The position numbers and the translations under genes were made by a program. Below are positions 47,442 to 56,301 of a DNA stretch of 64,000 bases, piece by piece (position 1 is the stretch's first letter; each line of letters starts with the position of its first letter). The DNA is from Brevirhabdus pacifica. GTDB lineage: Bacteria > Pseudomonadota > Alphaproteobacteria > Rhodobacterales > Rhodobacteraceae. Under the pieces are notes generated by a model that was not told the origin of the DNA, did no database searches, and saw nothing but the letters and a program-made list of their open reading frames with translations. The stretch is taken from assembly GCF_002797755.1 (NCBI RefSeq), contig NZ_PGFI01000011.1, positions 1,736,001 to 1,800,000 of the forward strand. The letters are read 5' to 3'.

Positions 47442-48026
47442 TCAGCGCGCCCGCGATCCTGCCCGTGCGTCCCTGTCCAGATGCCCCACCGGGGCACCCT
47501 GTCCGGCCGCCCCTTCCAGAAGCCGCGCCACATAGCCCGCGACCGAGCGGAAGCACAGGATCTCGAACCGGTCGGGCGCGCTTTGCCAGATCGCGGCGGC
47601 CACCTGCGACAACCGGGTGCGGCGCAGCTGCGGCGCGTCGAAGACGCCCGGGCGCAGGTCGGCGGGCGTCAGCCGGGCCAGCACGTCGCGCGCCCCGGGC
47701 CCCTCGATCGCGAAGGCAACCCGCGCGTCCGAGACATCGACGACCAGGTGGTGCCCGCCCGGCAGCCGCGACAGCGCGTCCCGTGCCGCCACGATCAGCG
47801 CCTCGGTCTCCTTGGCCGGGCAGATCAGCAGCAGCTCGTCGGGCGACATCCACAGCAGGCTGCGCCCCTTGGCATTGGTGGCACAGTTGGTGTCGGGGAA
47901 CGCCGGGCCCAGGGCCGCGGCGACCGCGTCCCCGGTCTTCAACTCGGAAAAATCGGCGCGGATCGTCACCATGCCGCGTGGCGACAGAAGGCGCGGACCT
48001 CCGGTTACGTGCTCATGCTCAGACAT
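47442..48026 (-). CDS. soxG: Sarcosine oxidase gamma subunit
   Basis: A 194-residue gamma subunit of heterotetrameric sarcosine oxidase, related to the aminomethyltransferase domain. FSELKTGDAVAAALG, SLLWMSPDELLLI and HHLVVDVSDARVAFAIEGPGARDVLA are typical. It overlaps the soxA stop by 8 bases. The four subunits oxidise sarcosine to glycine, formaldehyde (as methylene-tetrahydrofolate) and hydrogen peroxide. Confidence 0.93.
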   Translation of the reverse strand: MSEHEHVTGGPRLLSPRGMVTIRADFSELKTGDAVAAALGPAFPDTNCATNAKGRSLLWMSPDELLLICPAKETEALIVAARDALSRLPGGHHLVVDVSDARVAFAIEGPGARDVLARLTPADLRPGVFDAPQLRRTRLSQVAAAIWQSAPDRFEILCFRSVAGYVARLLEGAAGQGAPVGHLDRDARAGSRAR

Positions 48027-51000
48027 TCTGGCGTGCTCCTTCCCGGTCGTAGAACACCGGATCGACGATCTGCGCTTCCACGGTGCTGCCGTCGACCTTG
48101 GCGAAACTCAGGGTCTCTCCCATACGCTCGGGCCCGTGCAGCACCAGTCCCATGGCAATGCCCCGCCCCAGCGTCGGCGAGTGGTAGGTCGAGGTGACGC
48201 GTCCGATCATGTTGCGCTGCCCGGTGTCGTTATGCCCCGGGGCCACCGCGTAGGCCCCGTCCGGCAGCACCGAGCCGTCCAGCGTCTCTAGCCCGACCAG
48301 GCGCCAGCGCTCGTCCGAGGCCATGTGCATCCGCGCCTGCGCGCGCTTGCCCAGGTAGTCGTCCTTCTTCTTCGAGATGGCCCAGTCCAGCCCCAGATCC
48401 TGGGGAATGACCGTGCCGTCACTCTCGTCGCCGATCATGATGAACCCCTTCTCGGCGCGCATGATGTGCAGCGCCTCTGTGCCGTAGGGCATCACGCCCA
48501 GCGGCGCGCCCGCCTGCATCAGGGCCTGCCAGAACTCGGCGCCCCTTCCGGCCGGCACGGCCACCTCGAAGCTCAGCTCGCCCGAGAAGCTGATGCGGAA
48601 GACCCGCGCCTTGAAATCGCCGATGCGCCCCTCGGCCCAGCCCATGAAGGGAAGCGCCTCGGCGCTCAGGTCGATGTCGCCGCCCAGAGATTGCAGCAGG
48701 TCGCGCGCCCGCGGCCCGACCACGGCGACCTGAGCGAACTGTTCGGTCAGGTTGGCGGTGTAGACCTTCCAGTCCCACCATTCCGTCTGAAGCCATTCCT
48801 CCATGTGCCCATGGATGCGGTCGGCCCCGCCAGACGTGGTGTGGCACAGGAACGTCTCGTCATCGATCCGGGCGACGACGCCGTCGTCCATCAGGAACCC
48901 GTTTTCCGAGCACATCAGCCCGTAGCGGCAGCGTCCGGGCTTCAGGCTGCTCATCATATTGGTGTAGAGCATGTCCAGGAAACGCCCGGCGTCAGGCCCC
49001 TTGACGAGGATCTTGCCCAGCGTGGATGCGTCAAGCAAACCAACGGCTTCGCGGGTGTTTCTCACCTCCCGCATGACCGCGTCATGGGTGCTTTCGCCGG
49101 CGCGCGGGAAGGCATAGGGCCGGCGCCAGTGACCGACGGGTTCCCACTCGGCGCCAGCGGCATCCAGCAGGTCGTGCATGGGCGTGCGGCGCACGGGCTG
49201 GAACAGATCGCCCCGGGCCTCGCCGGCGATCGCGCCGATGGTCAGGGGCGTGTAAGGCGGGCGGAACGTGGTCGTCCCCACTTCGGGGATGGCTGCGGAA
49301 AGCGCATCAGAAAGAACCGCCAGCCCGTTGATGTTGCTAAGTTTCCCCTGATCCGTCGCCATGCCAAGCGTGGTGTAGCGCTTGGTATGTTCAACGCTTT
49401 CGTAGCCTTCGCGCGCGGCTAGTTGCACGTCGCTGACCTTCACGTCGTTCTGGAAATCCAGCCACATCTTGGAGCGGCGCGCGGCATCGGCTTCGCGCGG
49501 CATGATCCAGACGGGCGCCAGTGGCTCCTCCTCGGGGGCGCGGGCCTGAGGTGCGGGGGCCGTCCCCCGGGGCAGTTTTAGCCCCAGCGCCGCAATCACC
49601 GCCCGGCCCGCGGCATCGCCATCGACCAGCGCGGGGCCAAGTCGCCCCTCGCCATTGGCGGCCCCGGCCGCCAGCACGAAGCCCTGCCCATCGGCGCCCA
49701 GTGGCGGGCGGTCCGGGTCGGGCCGGAAGGACGCCGTCGCCTCGTCCCACAGCAGCTTGCCGCCGCAATGGGACCACAGGTGCACCACCGGCGACCAGCC
49801 ACCGGCCATGGCGACCGCGTCGCAGGCAAGCCGCTCGGCCTGGGTGCCGTCGCTGCCCTGGGGGCAGATGTCCACCCCGGTCACCCGGCGCTGACCGGTC
49901 ACCCGCGCGATGGCGCTGCCGGTTTCGACCCGCAGGCCGGCGGCGCGCGCCTGGCTGGGCAGATCGCCCGTGACGCGGCTGCGCGCGTCGATGATCGCCG
50001 GAACCTGAATGCCCGCATCGCACAGGGCCAGCGCAGTGCGATAGCCGTCGTCGTTATTGGTCACGACCACCACCGCATCGCCGGGGGTCACGGCGTAATC
50101 CACCAGGTAATCCCGCACCGCAGAGGCCAGCATTACCCCCGGCAGGTCGTTGCCCGCAAAGCTGAGCGGGCGCTCGATCGCGCCGGTCGCCGTGACGATG
50201 CGGCGCGCCCGGATCCGCCACAGGCGCTGACGCGGCCCCGCGACCGCGCCCGGTCGCTCCGCGGGGGCAAGCCGTTCGGCCGCCAGGGCATAGCCGTGGT
50301 CGTAGACCCCACTGCCGACGCAGCCCGTGCGCATGTCCACGTTGGGCAGGGCCGACAGGGCCTCGACCGTGCGCTGCACCCAGTACTCGGCATGCTCGCC
50401 CTCGATCGTGCCGCCATCGACGGCGGCGCGGCCGCCCCAATGATCCTGCTGCTCGATCACCAGGACCTGCGCGCCGGCCACGGCGGCAAGGCGCGCCGCC
50501 TGAAGACCCGCGACCCCACCGCCGACCACCAGCAGGTCGACGTGGGCGTGGTAATGCTCATACGTGTCGGCATCGGGCTTCTGCGGTGCCCGGCCCAGAC
50601 CGGCCGAGGCGCGGATGATCGGCTCGTAGACATGTTTCCAGAAGCTGCGCGGCCACATGAAGGTCTTGTAATAGAAACCCGCAGGCAGAAAGCGCGACAA
50701 CCGCGCGTTGATCGCCCCCACGTCAAAGCCCAAGCTGGGCCAGCGGTTCTGGCTTTCGGCCTCCAGCCCGTCGAAAAGCGGCGTGGTTGTTGCCCGCTGG
50801 TTCGGCTCCAGCCGCGCGCCGCTGCCCAGGTTGACCAGCGCGTTCGGCTCCTCGGGGCCGGCGGCCATGATGCCGCGCGGACGGTGATACTTGAACGAGC
50901 GTCCAACCATCGTCTGCCCGTTTGCCAACAGGGCCGAGGCCAGGGTGTCCCCCTTCAACCCGTCCATCCGGCGCCCGTCGAAGCGGAAGGTGACGGGGCT

Positions 51001-51057
51001 CTCGCGGTCGATCCGGCGGCCCAGGAGGCTGCGGCCGGCGGCAAGTCTGCGGCTCAT
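48019..51057 (-). CDS. soxA: Sarcosine oxidase alpha subunit
   Basis: The 1012-residue alpha subunit. N-terminal 2Fe-2S-like and NAD-binding modules (SFKYHRPRGIMAAGPEEPNALV near residue 55; LLVVGGGVAGLQAARLA near 173) and a C-terminal folate-binding aminomethyltransferase domain from about 610 (DLLDASTLGKILVKGPDAGRFL; RCRYGLMCSENGFLMDDG; GEKGFIMIGDESDGTVIPQDLG-like). Overlaps soxD by 4 bases (ATGA) at the start and soxG by 8 at the end. Confidence 0.96.
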   Translation of the reverse strand: MSRRLAAGRSLLGRRIDRESPVTFRFDGRRMDGLKGDTLASALLANGQTMVGRSFKYHRPRGIMAAGPEEPNALVNLGSGARLEPNQRATTTPLFDGLEAESQNRWPSLGFDVGAINARLSRFLPAGFYYKTFMWPRSFWKHVYEPIIRASAGLGRAPQKPDADTYEHYHAHVDLLVVGGGVAGLQAARLAAVAGAQVLVIEQQDHWGGRAAVDGGTIEGEHAEYWVQRTVEALSALPNVDMRTGCVGSGVYDHGYALAAERLAPAERPGAVAGPRQRLWRIRARRIVTATGAIERPLSFAGNDLPGVMLASAVRDYLVDYAVTPGDAVVVVTNNDDGYRTALALCDAGIQVPAIIDARSRVTGDLPSQARAAGLRVETGSAIARVTGQRRVTGVDICPQGSDGTQAERLACDAVAMAGGWSPVVHLWSHCGGKLLWDEATASFRPDPDRPPLGADGQGFVLAAGAANGEGRLGPALVDGDAAGRAVIAALGLKLPRGTAPAPQARAPEEEPLAPVWIMPREADAARRSKMWLDFQNDVKVSDVQLAAREGYESVEHTKRYTTLGMATDQGKLSNINGLAVLSDALSAAIPEVGTTTFRPPYTPLTIGAIAGEARGDLFQPVRRTPMHDLLDAAGAEWEPVGHWRRPYAFPRAGESTHDAVMREVRNTREAVGLLDASTLGKILVKGPDAGRFLDMLYTNMMSSLKPGRCRYGLMCSENGFLMDDGVVARIDDETFLCHTTSGGADRIHGHMEEWLQTEWWDWKVYTANLTEQFAQVAVVGPRARDLLQSLGGDIDLSAEALPFMGWAEGRIGDFKARVFRISFSGELSFEVAVPAGRGAEFWQALMQAGAPLGVMPYGTEALHIMRAEKGFIMIGDESDGTVIPQDLGLDWAISKKKDDYLGKRAQARMHMASDERWRLVGLETLDGSVLPDGAYAVAPGHNDTGQRNMIGRVTSTYHSPTLGRGIAMGLVLHGPERMGETLSFAKVDGSTVEAQIVDPVFYDREGARQNV

Positions 51058-51524
51058 GTGGCATCTCCTTTGCCCTTGGCATCGGCCTTGGCGGGTTTGG
51101 CGGCGGGGGCGGTGGGCGTCTTGGCTTTGGCCTTGCCCTTAGCCACGGGCTTCGCGGCGGATTTGCGTGCGCGCGCGGCGGGCTTGGGCGGTTCGGGCTG
51201 GCCCGGGGTCGGCGTCCAGTCCGGGCGGCTGGCCAGGATTGCCTTGAAGATCGCGGCCGGCGGCGCGGTGCACTGGGCCGAATAGGTGCCGAAGACCTCC
51301 AGCGTCATGGTGCAGCGCGCAGCGTGGAACCACTTGCCGCAGCCGAAGGCGTGGCGCCAACGCTCGAAATGCACACCGCGCGGGTTGGCGCGGTGGAACA
51401 TGTAGGCCTCGAACTCGGCCTCGCCGGCCGCGGGGCCCGCCCGGCGCAGGTGCGCCTCGCCGCCGGGGGCCAGCTCGGTCTCGTCGGCGGCCACACCGCA
51501 ATAGGGACAGGTCAGGATCAGCAT
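51054..51524 (-). CDS. soxD: Sarcosine oxidase delta subunit with Lys/Ala-rich tail
   Basis: The delta subunit binds zinc through C6 and C9 (LTCPYCG), His59 and C62 region (RHAFGCGKWFHAARC). The family protein ends near residue 100 (SRPDWTP). Here 55 more residues of Lys, Ala and Pro follow (AARARKSAAKPVAKGKAKAK, AAKPAKADAKGKGDAT), a histone H1-like basic tail. The ATG at 51524 (MLILTCPYCG) is the family start. The stop overlaps the soxA start as ATGA, so the tail is translated. Confidence 0.9.
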   Translation of the reverse strand: MLILTCPYCGVAADETELAPGGEAHLRRAGPAAGEAEFEAYMFHRANPRGVHFERWRHAFGCGKWFHAARCTMTLEVFGTYSAQCTAPPAAIFKAILASRPDWTPTPGQPEPPKPAARARKSAAKPVAKGKAKAKTPTAPAAKPAKADAKGKGDAT

Positions 51525-51638
51525 GGGAGACCTCCGGACACGCCAAAGGCAGGCGTCACAGGACACCTGCCTTCGGGAATTGCTGCAAATCTGAGAATGC
51601 CGGCGCTGGCCCGGGGGCCAGGCGCGGCCGAACCTACC

Positions 51639-51797
51639 CTACTTGTCGCCTGCGGGGAGTTCGATTGTGACGTCCGGGCTGCCGCCGGCATCGGGGGCCT
51701 CGCCGCCCATGTAGAAATAGGCGAGGATTGCGACGATGACGACCAATGCGCCCACGATGAGCGCCAGTCCGTTATTGCTTCCGCCTTCAGTAGCCAT
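51639..51797 (-). CDS. Small single-pass membrane protein (52 residues)
   Basis: A 52-residue protein starting MATEGGSNNG, then one long hydrophobic segment (LALIVGALVVIVAILAYFYMGG, about residues 11-32), and a C-terminal IELPAGDK. It is a shorter paralogue of the protein encoded at 51939-52268: both share GLALI-G-LVV-VA-A-FMGG-like membrane segments and an (I)E(A/L)P motif. It lies between that gene and soxD; function unknown. Confidence 0.7.
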   Translation of the reverse strand: MATEGGSNNGLALIVGALVVIVAILAYFYMGGEAPDAGGSPDVTIELPAGDK

Positions 51798-51858
51798 GTT
51801 TTTCCGCTGTCCCTTGCTTGAATTTTTTTATCGTTCAGGACTCGCGGAACGCACGAAA

Positions 51859-51916
51859 GCGCGATCCGGTTCCAATAAACCGGATCGCGCCGCGCGTGCC
51901 CCGCGCAAAGCGGGGC
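51859..51916 (-). repeat. Two consecutive perfect hairpins
   Basis: A 13-base-pair inverted repeat GCGCGATCCGGTT/AACCGGATCGCGC (51859-51890, 6-base loop) and a 7-base-pair one GCCCCGC/GCGGGGC (51898-51916, 5-base loop) lie between the two small membrane-protein genes. Only three T follow on the minus strand, so they may be a weak terminator, an mRNA-stabilising element, or a repeated intergenic palindrome. Confidence 0.7.
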
Positions 51917-51938
51917 AAACGTCAGACAAGGGCCACGA

Positions 51939-52268
51939 TTACTGCGCGGTCGTCGCTTCGGCGTCGGCAGAGGCCGCCGGAGCGCTTGCGTCAGGTGCGG
52001 TCGTCTCGGCCGGAGCCGATGCCGAACCCTCGGCGGTAGCGCCGGACGTGGCGCTGCCACCTTCAGGCGCTTCGATCTGGATGTTGGTCTCACCGGCGCC
52101 AGTCGTGGTGGCGGTGCCCAGGTCAGCGCCATCGCCGCCCATGAGGAACCAGGCGATGAGAGCAACAGCGACGACGAGGCCGCCGATGATGAGGGCAAGG
52201 CCCGTCCCGCTACGCTTGTCGGTATGGGTTTCGGTATGGCTCGTGTGGATACGCTCAGGCTGTGCCAC
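51939..52268 (-). CDS. Small single-pass membrane protein (109 residues, GTG start)
   Basis: A 109-residue protein starting with GTG at 52268, eight bases after AGAGGAG. A hydrophilic N-terminus rich in His and Thr (RIHTSHTETHTDKRSG) precedes one membrane segment (about 24-43, [21 protein letters not shown]) and an Ala/Ser/Glu-rich tail of about 60 residues on the far side. Paralogue of the 52-residue protein next door. It separates soxB from soxD, where other bacteria have no gene; role in sarcosine oxidation is not evident. Confidence 0.75.
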   Translation of the reverse strand: MAQPERIHTSHTETHTDKRSGTGLALIIGGLVVAVALIAWFLMGGDGADLGTATTTGAGETNIQIEAPEGGSATSGATAEGSASAPAETTAPDASAPAASADAEATTAQ

Positions 52269-52470
52269 GGCGGTAACTCCTCTTCAATTGACTTCTGCTT
52301 AGCAACGTCCGTCACGGAGTTATTGTTCCCGGCACATGTGATCACCGACCGGCGAAATCCGCCGATGGAATTGGAAAGGTCAGCGGGCGAACGACGGTCG
52401 GGCACGGGCCCGCCATCGGGTGCGCAACCACCGATTGCAGGGCCGGCTGCCGGGCACGCGGACAGGCCGG

Positions 52471-53718
52471 TCAATGGGCCACCCCGGCGGCGACGCTTTC
52501 GTCGATGAAACGCCCCTCGCGGAATCGATCGATCGAGAAGGGCGCGGCCAGGGCACCGGGTTCGCCCCGCGCCACCAGCTCGGCCATGGCCCAGCCGGAT
52601 CCGGGGATCGCCTTGAACCCGCCCGTCCCCCAGCCGCAATTGACAAAGCAATTGCCCAGCGGCGTTTTCGACAGCAGGGGAGAGCGGTCGCCGGTCATGT
52701 CCACGATCCCGCCCCACTGGCGCAGCATCTTCAGGCGGCTGATCATCGGGAAGGTTTCGACCAGGGCGCGCACGGTCTCCTCGATATGGTGGAAGCTGCC
52801 GCGCTGAGTGTAGTTGTTGAAACCGTCGGTGCCGCCGCCGATCACCATCTCGCCCTTGTCGGACTGGCTCATGTAGCCGTGGACTGTGTTGGCCATCACG
52901 ACAACGTCCATGCAGGGCTTGATCGGCTCGCTGACCATGGCCTGAAGCGACACGCTCTCGATCGGCAAACGGAACCCGGCCATGTCAGCCAGCGCGCTGG
53001 AATGGCCTGCCACGACCAGCGCCAGCTTGCCGCAATCGATTGGCCCCTTCGTGGTGTCGACCCCGACCACCTTGCCATCCTGGCTGCGCACCCCGGTGAC
53101 GGCGCATTGCTGGATGATGTCCATGCCCATGTCCGAGCAGGCCCGCGCATAGCCCCAGGCCACCGCGTCATGGCGGGCCGTGCCGCCGCGCGGCTGCCAC
53201 AGGGCACCGAGCACCGGGTAACGCGGCCCGCTCGTCTCGATGATGGGGCACAGTTCTTTGACCCGCTCGGGGCCAATGAACTCGGTCGCGACGCCTTGCA
53301 GGGCGTTGGCGTGGGCGGTGCGCAGGTAGCCGCGCTTCTCATGCTCGGTCTGAGCAAGCATCATCACGCCGCGGGGGCTGAACATGACGTTGTAGTTCAG
53401 ATCCTGACTCATGGTCTCGTAAAGGCTGCGGGCCTTTTCATAGATCGCGGCCGAAGGATCCTGCAGATAGTTCGACCGGATGATCGTCGTGTTGCGTCCG
53501 GTGTTGCCGCCGCCCAGCCAGCCCTTCTCGATCACCGCGACATTGGTGATGCCGTGGTTCTTGCCAAGATAATAGGCCGTGGCCAGCCCGTGCCCGCCGG
53601 CGCCGACGATAACCACGTCATAGCGCGGCTTGGGCTCCGGCGAGCGCCAGGCGCGTTCCCAGCCCTTGTGAAAGCGCAGGGCCTCGCGGGCGATGGCGAA
53701 TGCGGAATAGCGTCTCAT
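52471..53718 (-). CDS. soxB: Sarcosine oxidase beta subunit
   Basis: The 415-residue flavin-containing beta subunit, where sarcosine is oxidised. Residues about 33-62 hold the FAD motif VVIVGAGGHGLATAYYLG; NTGRNTTIIRSNYL follows, and the C-terminus has GWGTGGFKAIPGSGWAMAELVARG. The gene is 1 kb from soxD because two small membrane-protein genes intervene, so the sox genes may be transcribed in two parts. Confidence 0.96.
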   Translation of the reverse strand: MRRYSAFAIAREALRFHKGWERAWRSPEPKPRYDVVIVGAGGHGLATAYYLGKNHGITNVAVIEKGWLGGGNTGRNTTIIRSNYLQDPSAAIYEKARSLYETMSQDLNYNVMFSPRGVMMLAQTEHEKRGYLRTAHANALQGVATEFIGPERVKELCPIIETSGPRYPVLGALWQPRGGTARHDAVAWGYARACSDMGMDIIQQCAVTGVRSQDGKVVGVDTTKGPIDCGKLALVVAGHSSALADMAGFRLPIESVSLQAMVSEPIKPCMDVVVMANTVHGYMSQSDKGEMVIGGGTDGFNNYTQRGSFHHIEETVRALVETFPMISRLKMLRQWGGIVDMTGDRSPLLSKTPLGNCFVNCGWGTGGFKAIPGSGWAMAELVARGEPGALAAPFSIDRFREGRFIDESVAAGVAH

Positions 53719-54043
53719 GCGGTTCCCCGGGGCAGGATCAGAAGGCAGGGTTCGACGGGGCGCGCGGGGCGCCCGTTCTCCTCCCCTGTATCGCGCCGGA
53801 AGGCCGCCGCGTCCATGCCGCCCTGCGGCACTCCCGGTCCTTTTCGCGACATCCGCCGTGTCGGGCCGCCACCCCGGCGCGGGCCGCCATAGGCCCCCGC
53901 CCGCGTGCCTGGCCGGGGACGAACGGACGCGGTGCCGGCGAAACCCTCTGCGACCTCACGCCCCTGCGGGGGAAATGTTACTTCTGTAAGCGGCGGGATT
54001 TCGCTAGACGGGTTGCGGGACACTGCCAAACGATCGGAATACC
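53719..54043. other. Divergent intergenic region soxB-ccmI
   Basis: 325 bases that must hold promoters for soxB (minus strand) and ccmI (plus strand). I looked for a glycine- or SAM-type riboswitch in the soxB leader and saw none of their conserved cores. Nothing else can be supported. Confidence 0.5.
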
Positions 54044-55324
54044 ATGCTCTTCTGGGTGCTGACTGCGACCATCTCTCTGCTCATTACCGCCATTCTCGTG
54101 CGCACCCTGCTGCGCCCCAGGCAGGTCCAGATCGCCGAGCTCAACGACCTCCAGGTCTATCGCGATCAGATGAAGGAGCTGGAGCGCGACCTCGCCCGCG
54201 GCGTCATCACCGCAGACGACGCCGACCGCGCCCGGCTTGAGATCTCGCGCCGCATCCTCGAGGCCGACCGCGCCGTGACCCGCGCGGGCGCCGTCGCCGA
54301 GACCCATTCGCGCCCGGGCGTCAAGGCCGCCGCCGCGGCCTTCATGGCCGTTCTGATCGTGGTGGGCGCCGCCGCGCTCTATACCCGGCTGGGCGCACCC
54401 GGCTATCCCGACATGCCGCTGGCGACCCGCCTGGCCAACCTTCAGGAAGCCGCCCGCAACCGCCCCTCCCAGGCCGAGGCCGAGGCGGTGATCCCCCCCG
54501 CCGAAGAGCCCCAGGACGTGGACCCGGCCTATCTTCAGCTGGTCGAGCGTCTGCGCGGCATGCTGAAGCAACGCACCGGCGACGCGCGCGGCTACGACCT
54601 TCTGGCCCGATCCGAGGCCAACCTGGGCCAGTTCTCGGCCGCCGCCGTCGCCAAGGCCCGCGCCATCGAGATGAAGGGCGAAGAGGCCAGCTCGGCCGAT
54701 TACGCCGACCTTGCCGACATGCGCATCCTGGCCGCCGGCGGCTATGTCTCGCCCGAGGCGGAGGAGGCGCTGCGCCGCGCGCTGGAGCTTGATTCGCGCA
54801 ATGGCCCGGCCCTCTACTACTCGGGCCTGATGTTCTCGCAGCTGGGCCGCCCGGATCTCGGCTTCCAGATCTGGCGCCGCCAGCTCAAGGCCGGTCCCGA
54901 GGACGCGCCCTGGATGAGCCCCATCCGCGAACAGATCGAAGAGGTCGCGCGCCTTGCGGGCGAGAAGTTCAGCCTGGCACCGCGCTCGGGCGGGCCGCTG
55001 TCGACACCGCTGCCCAACGCCGGTGCGGATGCGGGTGCCACCCTGCCCGGCCCCGACCAGGCCGCCATCGCCGCCGCTGGCGAAATGAGCGCCGAGGATC
55101 GCAATGCCATGATCGAGGGCATGGTCGGCCAGCTCTCCGAGCGGCTGGCGGCCGAGGGCGGCACTCCCGCCGAATGGGCCCGCCTGATCCGCGCCCTGGG
55201 CGTGCTGGGCCAGAAGGACCGCGCCGCCGCCATCTGGTCCGAGGCCAGCCAGACCTTCGCCGGGGACGAGACCGCCCTGGCACAGATCCGACCCGCCGCC
55301 GAGGCGGCCGGCGTCGCCCGATGA
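54044..55324 (+). CDS. ccmI: c-type cytochrome biogenesis protein CcmI
   Basis: Holds apocytochrome c for haem attachment. The 426-residue protein has an N-terminal membrane segment (about 1-20), a cytoplasmic loop with a coiled-coil (VQIAELNDLQVYRDQMKELERD, followed by ARGVITADDADRARLEISRRIL), a second membrane segment (about 88-108, AAAAFMAVLIVVGAAALY), and a long periplasmic part with TPR-like repeats (LLARSEANLGQFSAAAVAKARAIEMKG). Normal for alphaproteobacteria. Confidence 0.93.
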   Translation: MLFWVLTATISLLITAILVRTLLRPRQVQIAELNDLQVYRDQMKELERDLARGVITADDADRARLEISRRILEADRAVTRAGAVAETHSRPGVKAAAAAFMAVLIVVGAAALYTRLGAPGYPDMPLATRLANLQEAARNRPSQAEAEAVIPPAEEPQDVDPAYLQLVERLRGMLKQRTGDARGYDLLARSEANLGQFSAAAVAKARAIEMKGEEASSADYADLADMRILAAGGYVSPEAEEALRRALELDSRNGPALYYSGLMFSQLGRPDLGFQIWRRQLKAGPEDAPWMSPIREQIEEVARLAGEKFSLAPRSGGPLSTPLPNAGADAGATLPGPDQAAIAAAGEMSAEDRNAMIEGMVGQLSERLAAEGGTPAEWARLIRALGVLGQKDRAAAIWSEASQTFAGDETALAQIRPAAEAAGVAR

Positions 55325-55376
55325 TCCCCGCGTCGGGCCCGGCGGGCCCGTTCGCCGCCTGTCCGGGACGGCGGCC

Positions 55377-55850
55377 ATGAACATCCACGACGACATGGCC
55401 GCCTTTGCCGCCGCCCTGCCTCCGATGACGCCGCTCGCCGGGCTGGACCTGGGCGACAAGACCATCGGCATCGCCGTGTCGGACCCAATGCATTCCGTGG
55501 CCTCGCCGCTGGAGACCATCCGCCGGTCCAAGTTCACGCAGGACGCCGAGGCGCTGCTGGCGATCCTGTCGCGCCGGGCCATCGGTGGGCTGGTCCTGGG
55601 CCTGCCGCGCAACATGGACGGCAGCGAGGGGCCGCGCTGTCAGAAGACCCGCGCCTTCGCCCGCAACCTGTCGCGCCTGACGCCGCTTCCCATGACCTTC
55701 TGGGACGAACGCCTGTCGACCGTCGCCGCCGAACGCGCCCTGCTGGAGGCGGATGTCTCGCGCCGGCGGCGAAGCGAGGTGGTCGATCACGTCGCGGCGG
55801 GTTATATCCTGCAAGGCGCGCTGGACCGGCTACGCAACCTGCGCGCCTGA
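55377..55850 (+). CDS. ruvX: RuvX / YqgF family nuclease
   Basis: A 157-residue RNase H-fold enzyme, putative Holliday junction resolvase that also matures 16S rRNA in some bacteria. GLDLGDKTIGIAVSD near residue 22 carries the first catalytic Asp; LVLGLPRNMDGSEGP and WDERLSTVAAERALLEADVSRRRR-type segments carry the others; DHVAAGYILQGALDRL ends it. Fifty-two bases after ccmI, likely co-transcribed. Confidence 0.94.
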   Translation: MNIHDDMAAFAAALPPMTPLAGLDLGDKTIGIAVSDPMHSVASPLETIRRSKFTQDAEALLAILSRRAIGGLVLGLPRNMDGSEGPRCQKTRAFARNLSRLTPLPMTFWDERLSTVAAERALLEADVSRRRRSEVVDHVAAGYILQGALDRLRNLRA

Positions 55851-55955
55851 AAAGGGCGCATCGGGGCACGCCGGGCCAACACCATTGACACGGGCGGACC
55901 CAAAGGGGCCTTCCGATACAGGCAGATCGCAACAGGCAAATCGCGGGCAGAGGAC

Positions 55956-56213
55956 ATGAGCGACGGCACCGACAACACCGCAGGACCAGAGCGCCGCTCG
56001 GCAAGGGTTTCCTCGCCCTGCGTGAAGCTGTGTCTGGTGCACCCCGTCGAGGGGATCTGCACCGGCTGCCTGCGCACGCTTGAGGAAATCACCGGCTGGT
56101 CCCAATTGACCGAGGCCGAGCGCCGCACGATCATGAAAGAACTGCCCGCCCGTGCCCCCCGCCTCGCCAAACGCCGGGGCGGCCGGGCCGCCAAACTCAA
56201 CCGCCTGGGATAG
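55956..56213 (+). CDS. DUF1289 protein
   Basis: An 85-residue protein with the DUF1289 cysteine pattern SSPCVKLCLVHPVEGICTGCLRTLEEITGW, which can hold an iron-sulphur centre or zinc, then LTEAERRTIMKELPAR. No specific function is known. Follows ruvX by 105 bases. Confidence 0.9.
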   Translation: MSDGTDNTAGPERRSARVSSPCVKLCLVHPVEGICTGCLRTLEEITGWSQLTEAERRTIMKELPARAPRLAKRRGGRAAKLNRLG

Positions 56214-56301
56214 GGATCCGAGGGGCTGGAAATCCCCGTGGACCAAGGCTCTTGCAGCCGTTCTTTAATATGATGGTAGAGTGCGCACCTTCGGGACGCC
56301 C

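Noticed and set aside
53719-54043. Possible riboswitch in the soxB leader
   Set aside because: No glycine, SAM or tetrahydrofolate riboswitch core could be recognised.
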